This document shows, one piece after another, positions 33,978 through 44,051 of a DNA stretch of 45,136 bases. Location: the NCBI GenBank assembly GCA_903873805.1, contig CAIQQB010000107.1:1-45136 (forward strand), read 5' to 3'. Positions within the stretch are counted from its first letter, which is position 1. Every line of letters begins with the position of its first letter. The position numbers were made by a program, and so were the translations under genes. The notes beneath the pieces are model-generated. The model had not been told where the DNA came from, ran no database searches, and saw only the letters and a program-made list of their open reading frames with translations. This stretch comes from an uncultured Opitutia bacterium. GTDB taxonomy: Bacteria > Verrucomicrobiota > Verrucomicrobiia > Opitutales > Opitutaceae.

Positions 33978-34967
33978 ATGGCATCCCCTAAAATCCGCTG
34001 CGGCGTCGCCGGCGTCGGTTCGCTCGGCCAGCATCACGCCCGCATCTACGCCGCCCTCCCGGGCGCGGTGCTCGCCGGCATCTACGAAACCAGCGACACC
34101 CGCGCGGCGGAGATCTGCGCGAAGTTCAACTGCGCGCGTTTCGCCACGCTGGATGAGCTGGGGGCGGCGTGTGACGCCGTCTCGGTGGTGGTGCCCACCG
34201 ACCGGCATGCGGCGGTGGCGCTGCCGCTGCTGGCGAAGAAGTGCCACGTGCTGATTGAAAAGCCGCTCTGCGCCTCGCTCGCCGAGGCCGAGCAGGTGCT
34301 GGCGGCGGCCCAGGCGCACGGCTGCCTGGTGCAGGTCGGGCACATCGAGCACTTCAACCCGGTGATGGCCTTCCTCGAAAAGAACGCCGACGAGCCGCGC
34401 TACATCACCGCCGAGCGCCTCGCGCCCTACCAGACCCGCGGCACGGAGGTCGGCGTGGTGCTCGACCTCATGATCCACGACATCGGCATCGTGCTCGCGC
34501 TGGTGAAGTCGCCGATCGCAAAGATCGACAGCGTCGGGGTGACCGTGCTCTCCAAGAGCGAGGACATCGCCAACGCCCGCATCCAGTTCCAGAACGGCTG
34601 CGTGGCCAACCTGAGCGCGAGCCGGATGAGCACGAAGAAGGCCCGTGAAATCCGCATCTTCCAGGGCAACGCCTACCTCTCGCTCGACTTCATGAACCAG
34701 GCCGGGCACCTGGTGAAGAAGAGCGACATCATCGCCTACGGCCTGAAAATGAAGATCGGCCTCGTCAAGGCGGGCGACCTGAGCGCAATCCCGGTGAAAC
34801 AGATTCCCATCGAAAAAGGCGAGCCGCTCGCCCTGGAACTCGCGCATTTCGTCGAGAGCGTGGCCAAGGCGAAGCAGCCGAAGGTCGGCGGCCGCCTCGG
34901 CCTGAGCGCGCTGGAGGTGGCGATCGCGATCACGGAGCAGATCCGGAACGCGGATCAGAACCGCTGA
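33978..34967 (+). CDS. Gfo/Idh/MocA-family oxidoreductase, lpxB-linked
   Basis: A 329-residue NAD(P)-dependent oxidoreductase. The Rossmann motif CGVAGVGSLGQHHARIY is at the N-terminus, the conserved VLIEKPLCASLAEAEQVL near residue 95 carries the family EKP, and VGHIEHFNPVMAF follows. DLMIHDIGIVLALVKSP holds the active-site His in the C-terminal sheet domain. Genes of this family often neighbour lpxB or lpxA in other Gram-negatives; characterised relatives include GnnA, which oxidises UDP-GlcNAc for amide-linked lipid A. A GnnB aminotransferase is not seen here, so that role is only a possibility. The ATG at 33978 (MASPKIRCGV) is used. lpxB begins 60 bp downstream and is probably co-transcribed. 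Confidence 0.9.
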   Translation: MASPKIRCGVAGVGSLGQHHARIYAALPGAVLAGIYETSDTRAAEICAKFNCARFATLDELGAACDAVSVVVPTDRHAAVALPLLAKKCHVLIEKPLCASLAEAEQVLAAAQAHGCLVQVGHIEHFNPVMAFLEKNADEPRYITAERLAPYQTRGTEVGVVLDLMIHDIGIVLALVKSPIAKIDSVGVTVLSKSEDIANARIQFQNGCVANLSASRMSTKKAREIRIFQGNAYLSLDFMNQAGHLVKKSDIIAYGLKMKIGLVKAGDLSAIPVKQIPIEKGEPLALELAHFVESVAKAKQPKVGGRLGLSALEVAIAITEQIRNADQNR

Positions 34968-35027
34968 CCGCGGAAACCCGGGACCTCGCCAACGCCCCTC
35001 GCGCCCGGCGCCCCCTGCCACTTTCCC

Positions 35028-36191
35028 ATGACCGAGCCAACCCCACTGCCTCTCCGCCTGCCACCGCCGACGGGCGGGCGGGTGGACCTGCTGGTGATCG
35101 CGGGGGAGCATTCGGGCGACGAACACGCCGCGCGCATGGTGGCTGGTCTGCTCGCCCGGGAGCCCGGGCTTGCCGTCGCGGCACTCGGCGGTCCCAGGCT
35201 GGCAGCGGCCGGAGCCCAGTTGCTGCGCGATCTCACGCTATCATCGGCCATCGGCCCGGGCGAGGTGTTGCGGAAGCTCTCATTTTTCCGCGCCCTGATC
35301 GCCGAAACCGTAAGGTGGATCGGAGAACACCGGCCGCGGGCGGTCTGCTTCGTCGATTCCTCGACGCTGAACCTGCGGATCGCCAAGGCGCTTTTTGGGC
35401 GGGGCTATTCGGCCAAGGCCGGCGGACCGACGAAAACGCTGTATTACATCAGCCCGCAGATCTGGGCGTCGCGGGCCGGACGCCGATTTGCGATGGCCCG
35501 GCACCTCGACGGCCTGGCGGCGATCTTTCCGTTTGAGCCCGGGGTGTATGCCGACACCGGACTGCCGGTGGAGTTTGTCGGCCACCCGTTCGCCGCGGCG
35601 GATTACCAGCCTCCGGTCCGATACGACCCGGCCGGCCCCGTCCTGCTCCTTCCGGGCAGCCGCACGGCCTCGGTGGCGCGGATCTTTCCGATTCTGCTGG
35701 CCGCTTACCGTGCGTGGGGCGGGGATCGCGGGGCGGTGGTGCTTTATCCGAGTGAAGGGATTCGCGCCGTGCTGGAACGATTCCCCTTGCCCGCCCAGGT
35801 TGTGCTTCGCCGGACAGGCGGACCGGACGGGCCGTTCGCGGCGGCGGCCGTGCTCACGACCAGCGGAACAATGTCGATGCACTGTGCTCTCGCCGGCATC
35901 CCCGGGGCGGTGACCTATCGCGCCGACCCCCTCTTTTACCTGCTCGGCCGACTGCTCGTGAAGGTCAAGTACATCGGCATTGCCAACCTGTTGCTGGGCG
36001 AGGCGATGTATCCGGAATACATCCAGGGCGAGGCCACGCCGGCGGCGCTGGCGGCCGAACTGCGGGCCTGTATCAGCGACCCCGCCCGGCGGGAGCGCAC
36101 TCTGGCCCAGGCGGTGCGGTTGCGGGCCCTGCTGGGCCGATCGGAGGGCGAGTCCGCGGCGGACTGGATTTGGCGCCAGGTGTGCCGATAA
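35028..36191 (+). CDS. lpxB: Lipid-A-disaccharide synthase
   Basis: Joins UDP-diacylglucosamine and lipid X to form the lipid A disaccharide at the inner membrane (GT19). The 387-residue product has the N-terminal signature LLVIAGEHSGDEHAARMV, DSSTLNLRIAKAL, YYISPQIWASRAGR, then FEPGVYADTGLPVEFVGHPF, LLLPGSRTASVARIFP and TSGTMSMHCALAGIPGAVTYR near the nucleotide-sugar site. These are the conserved LpxB blocks. The TSGT-Met form replaces the more usual TSGTATLE, as in other non-proteobacterial members. Presence of lpxB indicates LPS or lipooligosaccharide. A proline-rich stretch precedes the first strand. The hybrid kinase gene follows on the same strand 64 bp later but is probably a separate unit. 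Confidence 0.94.
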   Translation: MTEPTPLPLRLPPPTGGRVDLLVIAGEHSGDEHAARMVAGLLAREPGLAVAALGGPRLAAAGAQLLRDLTLSSAIGPGEVLRKLSFFRALIAETVRWIGEHRPRAVCFVDSSTLNLRIAKALFGRGYSAKAGGPTKTLYYISPQIWASRAGRRFAMARHLDGLAAIFPFEPGVYADTGLPVEFVGHPFAAADYQPPVRYDPAGPVLLLPGSRTASVARIFPILLAAYRAWGGDRGAVVLYPSEGIRAVLERFPLPAQVVLRRTGGPDGPFAAAAVLTTSGTMSMHCALAGIPGAVTYRADPLFYLLGRLLVKVKYIGIANLLLGEAMYPEYIQGEATPAALAAELRACISDPARRERTLAQAVRLRALLGRSEGESAADWIWRQVCR

Positions 36192-36255
36192 GGATCACCG
36201 ACATTGCAAAACCCGTGGGATTAATCACCCTGCGGCGCAAACGTCTGCCCCATTC

Positions 36256-39321
<3,066 letters not shown>

Positions 39322-39376
39322 GCGGAGGGGAAATAATTGCGATTCGTCGTCAGGCCCCGAAATTCGGGCCAAACGA

Positions 39377-40447
39377 TCAACGGGCGGCCGGCGGCGGCGC
39401 ACCGCTGCGGTCGGCCGTCAGCCGCGGTTCGATCTGGCGCCAGAGTTGGGCGGCCTTCTCGGCCACAATGGCCCGGGCCTGGCCGACCTCGGCTTCGCGC
39501 GCGACCCGGTTTTCCTCCGCGATCTTCGCCAGGTCGTCGAGATTGTAGAGGAAGACGTTTTCCAGTTTCGCCGTCTCGGGCTCGATGTCGCGCGGCAGCG
39601 CCAGGTCGATGAAGAAGAGCGGCTGGCCGGGCCGGGCCCGCATCGCGGCGGCGGCCTGTGCGGACGAGACCACCGCATGCGGGGCGGAGGTCGAGCCGAC
39701 AACGATGTCGTGGTCCGCCAGCCGCGACGCGACCAGCTCCCAAGGCAGGGCGGACGCCCCGAGCTCCGCGGCCAGCGCCATGGCGCGTTCGGCCGTGCGG
39801 TTGGCGACGGTGAGCGGTCCCGCCCCGCGGCTCTGGAACGCCCGGGCGGTCTTCTCGCCGATGTCGCCCGTGCCCAGCAGCAGCACGCGCACGCCTTCAA
39901 GCTTGCCGTAGATGCTCAGCGCCAGGCCGACGGCCACGCCGGCGATGCTCACCTGGCCCTCGGCGACGGCCGTGTGCGTCCGGACATGTTTCGCGTGTTG
40001 GAAGACCTTTTGGAAAACGCGGTGCAGCACGGGACCCGCGCCGCCGCGCGCCTGGGCGTCCGCATACGCGTCCTTGACCTGGCCGAAAATTTCGTTCTCC
40101 CCGACCATCTGCGAATCGAGGCCGGCGGCGACGGAGAGCAGATGGGCAATGGCATCGCTGCCGGCGGCGTGCCGGCGGGCGGCGGCGAATTCCGCCACGG
40201 CCAGATCCTGCAGCGCACAATATTCGCGCTCGAGCTGCACCACCACTTCGGCCGAGGCCGCGACGCCGTAGAACTCGAGGCGGTTGCAGGTGTTTAGCAC
40301 CGCGAGTTCCCGGAGGCCGGCCGCCGGACCCATCCGGGCATGCAGCGCGGCGGCCTTTTCGGGGGTGAGCGCGAGCTTCTCCCGCAACGCCAGCGGGGCG
40401 GTGCGGTGGCTTGCGCCCAGCACAAATAGGGTGGGCTGGCCGCTCAT
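39377..40447 (-). CDS. hemA: Glutamyl-tRNA reductase
   Basis: Reduces glutamyl-tRNA to glutamate-1-semialdehyde, the first committed step of C5 haem synthesis. The catalytic cysteine C54 lies in ELAVLNTCNRLEFYG. The conserved SHRTAPLALREKLA at the N-terminus, GLDSQMVGENEIFGQVKDAY, the NADPH-binding LLLGTGDIGEKTARA and TVANRTAERA, and LFFIDLALPRDIEPE are all present. At 356 residues it is shorter than the usual ~420, because the C-terminal dimerisation helix is reduced. The start ATG overlaps the stop of the upstream CcsA/HemX-like gene by four bases (ATGA), so the two are translationally coupled. hemC and other haem genes are not in the window. Confidence 0.95.
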   Translation of the reverse strand: MSGQPTLFVLGASHRTAPLALREKLALTPEKAAALHARMGPAAGLRELAVLNTCNRLEFYGVAASAEVVVQLEREYCALQDLAVAEFAAARRHAAGSDAIAHLLSVAAGLDSQMVGENEIFGQVKDAYADAQARGGAGPVLHRVFQKVFQHAKHVRTHTAVAEGQVSIAGVAVGLALSIYGKLEGVRVLLLGTGDIGEKTARAFQSRGAGPLTVANRTAERAMALAAELGASALPWELVASRLADHDIVVGSTSAPHAVVSSAQAAAAMRARPGQPLFFIDLALPRDIEPETAKLENVFLYNLDDLAKIAEENRVAREAEVGQARAIVAEKAAQLWRQIEPRLTADRSGAPPPAAR

Positions 40448-41283
40448 GGGGTGGAGGCGGCCGCGCGCGGCGGCGTGGGGTTCCGGCTGGCGTTGACGGG
40501 CGCAAGTGACAACAGGGCGGCGGCAAACAGCCCGAGGCAGGCCCACGCCAGCCGGCGCGCCGGCAACACGCTGCGCCACCGCAGCGCGAGGGCGACCGTG
40601 TAGGCCAGCCACACCGAAACCGTGGTGAGAAGCTTGGCGGTGTTGACCGTCTCCGGATGCGGCAGCCAGTAAACCGCGCCGACCGCCAGCGCCGCCGTGA
40701 GCAGCGTCACGCCGGCGATCAACAGCCGCACGCTGATGTGGTCGAGGTCCCGGATCGACGGCAGGAAGGAGAACCAGCCCCCGACGCGCTTGGACTTGAG
40801 CGAGTAGTTCCGCAGCAAAAACATCCCCGAGGTGAGCGCAAGCAGCGCGAACACCCCGTAGCTGAACAGCGCGATCGCTGCGTGAAACTCGATCCAGGGG
40901 TTGCCGCCGAAGACGCCGGATTTGTACGGCTGGTCCCACGCCGGAAACGCCAGCGAGACCAGCGTCAGCACTGCCGACAGCATCGCGGTGAAGTAGCCCA
41001 GCAGGCTCAGGCGGAACGTCGGGCCGATGACGAGGTAGAGCGACGCGGCCGACCAGGCGGTGAATTGGAAGATCTCAAACGTGTTGCCCAGCGGGCAGCC
41101 TTTGACGGCGAGGCCGCGGACGTAGAGGCCGAAGCACTGGAACGCATAGCCGGCTGCCAGCGTGATCAGCATGGCGGCGCGCGAGTGCCGCCGGCCCTGC
41201 AGCAGGGCCACGGTGCCGAGCGCAAAACCCGTGAGGTAGCACGCGGCGGCGAGCCAGAGCCAGTTGCGATCGGTGAGGTTCAT
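40444..41283 (-). CDS. CcsA/HemX-like cytochrome c assembly-type membrane protein
   Basis: A 279-residue inner-membrane protein with about eight spans (WLWLAAACYLTGFALGTVAL, LYLVIGPTFRLSLLGYFTAML, FHAAIALFSYGVFALLALTSGM and others). It belongs to the CcsA/CcmC/HemX group of haem-handling proteins; the conserved loop NTFEIFQFTAWSAAS and the His in WIEFHAAIALFSYG match that family. The WWD motif that marks true cytochrome c haem-lyase CcsA is not clear here. Direct coupling to hemA by a four-base overlap points to HemX, which modulates HemA in Gram-positives, rather than cytochrome c maturation. No CcsB/ResB partner is nearby. Which role applies is unresolved. Confidence 0.85.
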   Translation of the reverse strand: MNLTDRNWLWLAAACYLTGFALGTVALLQGRRHSRAAMLITLAAGYAFQCFGLYVRGLAVKGCPLGNTFEIFQFTAWSAASLYLVIGPTFRLSLLGYFTAMLSAVLTLVSLAFPAWDQPYKSGVFGGNPWIEFHAAIALFSYGVFALLALTSGMFLLRNYSLKSKRVGGWFSFLPSIRDLDHISVRLLIAGVTLLTAALAVGAVYWLPHPETVNTAKLLTTVSVWLAYTVALALRWRSVLPARRLAWACLGLFAAALLSLAPVNASRNPTPPRAAASTP

Positions 41284-41365
41284 GTTGAATCTGTCAACTT
41301 GGCCGGCCTTTGGGCGGCACGCAAGACTGTGGATGCGGGCTGGGGTTGCGTTCGGATCATCCGGA

Positions 41366-43321
41366 TTATGGTTTGCTGCCAAAGGACTTAGCCTGGGTGG
41401 CCAGGGTGCGGTTGCGGGCGGCGTCGGCGGGGCGGCCCAGCCGGTCCTGCACATCCGCCAGGCGGTTGAGCAACCCTTCGGCTTCGGCAAACAGATGCCG
41501 GGTCGCGGCGAGATCGGCCGCGCGCTGCAACCGGGGTTCGGCCAAGCGAAGCCGGTCGGCCGGCGCCGACGCCAGCAACAGGCCGGCCTGGTCGGCACAG
41601 GCGGTCAGGTAGGCGGACAGGTCCGGGGGCTGGGACTCAGCCTCCGCCCGGGTGAGGTACTCCTCAAAGGCATCGATGGCCGCCGGGACTGCTCCCTGCG
41701 CGGACAGCTGGTTGGCAAGGGCAAGCCGGGCAAAGAGATCATCCGGGGCCAGCTGGACCGCCCGTTCGAAGCTGGTGACGGCCCGCGCCGGATCACCGGC
41801 CCGGGCGGCCGCGATGCCGCGGTTGAGCGCCGTTGCGAAGTCGGCCGGGAAGAGGGCGAACATCCGGTCGTAGAGGGCGCGCGCGGCCGGCAGGTCTCCG
41901 GCGCGCAGCAGCACTTCTCCGAGCAGGTGCAGGGCCGGCACGTTGCGGGGATTGAGTTCGACGAGACGCTCCAGTTCGTGGCGCGCGGTGGCGAGGTCGT
42001 TGGCGGCAACGGCGAATTGCGCCCGGCGGAAGGCGGGTCGCGGATCGTGGGGATTCACCGTCTCGGCCGCGGCGAGGGTGGCGGCATCGGCCGACCGGGT
42101 GGTGGAATAGTACTGCCACTGGTCGAGCACTGCGAGTGCCAGCAAGGCGACCCCGAGCGCGCGGCGCAGGATCCGGGCGGCGGGTGCCGGCCCGAACAGC
42201 CAGCCCAGATGATTTTGGAATTTGGAATCTGGATTGTGGAATTCCGCGTGTGGATCGTCGACGGGCGAATTGCGTCCGAGCAGGAGCCGCGCAATCCGGC
42301 CGTCGCGCAATTTCCAGATGGCGCCGTCGAGGATGAAGTGGTGCAGGTTCACCAGCGCGGTGAAGATCAGGAAGCTCTCGACAAAATCGTGTCCCAGCAC
42401 CCGGCTCGCGAGCCACGGCCCGGGGATGAAGAGCGCGATGCCCCCCACGATCAGTCCGAGGTAGTAACGCCCAAAGGAGAATCCGGCTCCCGCGGCTGGG
42501 GAGGTGCCCGGTCGCCCTTCCTCCTGCCGCGCAAAATAGGCCGTGATCCAGAGGTATTGGGCGCAGTGCATGAAGGCCAGCGCCCCGGCGCTGAAGTAGC
42601 TTGAGGGCAGTGTGAGCGCGCCCAGATGCACCAGCAGCGCCGGGGCCACGAACCAAACCAACTGCGTGAGGCTGAGCGTGAGCGCGGGGGCGAGCGCACG
42701 CCAGGGGAGGTATCGGCGGAGCCGGAGAAATGCGGCGCCCGCCGTGGCGGCAAAGACCAGGCCGCCGAGAATCTGGAGGGGTGCGGTGAAGCGTTCCGGC
42801 AGGCGCAGGCTGAGGAAGTTGTCGTCCCCCACCTGAGTCGAGTGCAGCATCAGCACCCACACGGCAAACGAGGCCACGTAGGAGGTGTAGAGCAGGTGCC
42901 GGGCGGTGGGGTCAGGTGGGGCGCCGGCGCGGCGCACCATCATCTGGGCGATGCCGAAGTTCTGGCCGGTGTAATGCCACGGGCTCCAGGTCAGGTAGAA
43001 TGTGATCAGCCAGGGAAACAGCCCCGGCGCGAGGTGCGCGACTACCGCGGTGAGCAGGCACAGGGCGGTGACATAGACGGTGAAAAAACGGTATTTGCGG
43101 AAGTCCCCGGCCGTGCGGTAGGCGCGGTGGAGGGTTGCCATGTAATGCGGCTGGTTGCAGAACAGGGCCAGCAGGTAAAAACCCATCGCGAGGCCGGCGC
43201 CGTGGGTGCGCTGGAGCCAGAATGTCAGGCCGAGCAGCGGCAGCGACCACGCTCCGCAACCCACCAGCAGGTCGACGGCCGGGGAAAACAGCCACGGTCG
43301 CGGTGACGGTTCGGCGCGCAT
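41366..43321 (-). CDS. Polytopic membrane protein with C-terminal TPR domain, unknown function
   Basis: A 651-residue protein. The N-terminal ~370 residues form about ten membrane spans (DLLVGCGAWSLPLLGLTFWL, LAMGFYLLALFCNQPHYMATLHRAYR, LITFYLTWSPWHYTGQNFGIAQMM and others) with conserved His/Trp clusters such as CNQPHYMATLHRAY and WSPWHYTGQN, and a second His pair in LVNLHHFILDGAIWKLRD. This His pattern recalls membrane metal- or lipid-acting enzymes, but no family could be named. A linker containing a heptamer repeat precedes a soluble C-terminus of at least five tetratricopeptide units (ARHELERLVELNPRNVPALHLLGEVLLRAGDL and similar). TPR units suggest protein contacts. It follows the HD-domain gene by 10 bp and is probably translated from the same mRNA. 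Confidence 0.75.
   Translation of the reverse strand: MRAEPSPRPWLFSPAVDLLVGCGAWSLPLLGLTFWLQRTHGAGLAMGFYLLALFCNQPHYMATLHRAYRTAGDFRKYRFFTVYVTALCLLTAVVAHLAPGLFPWLITFYLTWSPWHYTGQNFGIAQMMVRRAGAPPDPTARHLLYTSYVASFAVWVLMLHSTQVGDDNFLSLRLPERFTAPLQILGGLVFAATAGAAFLRLRRYLPWRALAPALTLSLTQLVWFVAPALLVHLGALTLPSSYFSAGALAFMHCAQYLWITAYFARQEEGRPGTSPAAGAGFSFGRYYLGLIVGGIALFIPGPWLASRVLGHDFVESFLIFTALVNLHHFILDGAIWKLRDGRIARLLLGRNSPVDDPHAEFHNPDSKFQNHLGWLFGPAPAARILRRALGVALLALAVLDQWQYYSTTRSADAATLAAAETVNPHDPRPAFRRAQFAVAANDLATARHELERLVELNPRNVPALHLLGEVLLRAGDLPAARALYDRMFALFPADFATALNRGIAAARAGDPARAVTSFERAVQLAPDDLFARLALANQLSAQGAVPAAIDAFEEYLTRAEAESQPPDLSAYLTACADQAGLLLASAPADRLRLAEPRLQRAADLAATRHLFAEAEGLLNRLADVQDRLGRPADAARNRTLATQAKSFGSKP
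42213..42240. repeat. In-frame 7-bp tandem array inside the membrane/TPR gene
   Basis: Four units: ttttgga, atttgga, atctgga, ttgtgga. A 15-base core is identical to the array between pyrH and frr (10205). It encodes part of the linker between the membrane and TPR parts (around FHNPDSKFQNH), where extra sequence would be tolerated. Because 7 is not a multiple of 3, a gain or loss of one unit would shift the frame. Confidence 0.75.
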
Positions 43322-43331
43322 GTCAGGCCGT

Positions 43332-43928
43332 TTACCGGTCGAGGTGCCCGGCGGCCACCGCTTCCGCGAGCATGGCGGCGGTGTACTCCCACAGCGGCGG
43401 GGCGCCTTCGCGGATGTGTTCCGCGCGGGCGAGCACGCGGTCGTGCGTGACGCCGTGTCGCCGCCAGGCCGCACCCTCCGTGTGGGCGTTGAGCAGCATC
43501 GGCTGCAGGCGGTCGAGCGCCGCGGCGAACTTCGCTTCGGGCGTGGCGCGCGCCTCAAATTCGTTCCACAGCTCGCGGAATTCCGCCGCCTGATCGGACG
43601 GCAGCAGGCCGAAAAGACGTTCCGCCGCCGCCGCTTCGCGGTCGTGCTGCCCGGCCCGGCCGGCCTCGTCGTAGGCGAAGGTGTCGCCGGCGTCGATCTC
43701 GACGAGGTCATGGATCAGCAGCAGCTTCAGCACGCGGAGCGGATCGGGGGCGGGTGGGCTGGCGTGTTCCGCGAGCACGAGGACCATCAGGCAGAGATGC
43801 CAGGAATGTTCGGCGTCGTTTTCCCGGCGGCGGCTCCGGGTGAGCAGCGACTGGCGGAAGATCTCCTTGAGCCGGTCCACCTCGAGGATGAATCGCATTT
43901 GCTGGGCGAGCCGGTTGTCGTTCGACAT
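43332..43928 (-). CDS. HD-domain metal-dependent phosphohydrolase (YfbR/HDDC2-like)
   Basis: A 198-residue HD-superfamily protein. The metal-binding residues are visible: His in RRRENDAEHSWHLCLM, the HD pair in LLLIHDLVEIDAGDTF, and a downstream Asp in the helix after ATPEAKFAAALDRLQP. The pattern and size match 5'-deoxynucleotidases of the YfbR/HDDC2 type, which remove phosphate from deoxynucleoside monophosphates. Substrate cannot be fixed from sequence. ATG 43928 (MSNDNRLAQQM) is the natural start. The membrane/TPR gene begins 10 bp downstream on the same strand; the two share an operon but no obvious function. serA is divergent. Confidence 0.88.
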   Translation of the reverse strand: MSNDNRLAQQMRFILEVDRLKEIFRQSLLTRSRRRENDAEHSWHLCLMVLVLAEHASPPAPDPLRVLKLLLIHDLVEIDAGDTFAYDEAGRAGQHDREAAAAERLFGLLPSDQAAEFRELWNEFEARATPEAKFAAALDRLQPMLLNAHTEGAAWRRHGVTHDRVLARAEHIREGAPPLWEYTAAMLAEAVAAGHLDR

Positions 43929-44051
43929 TGGGGAGTTGCAGACTTCAGGGTGGGGAGGCTGGGGCTACTCTGGGACCGTTTGGGCCCGGCCGGCGAGAAC
44001 CTTTTCCTTGCTTGCCCCGCCGTCAGGCTTTTCCATGAGACCCATTTTCCC

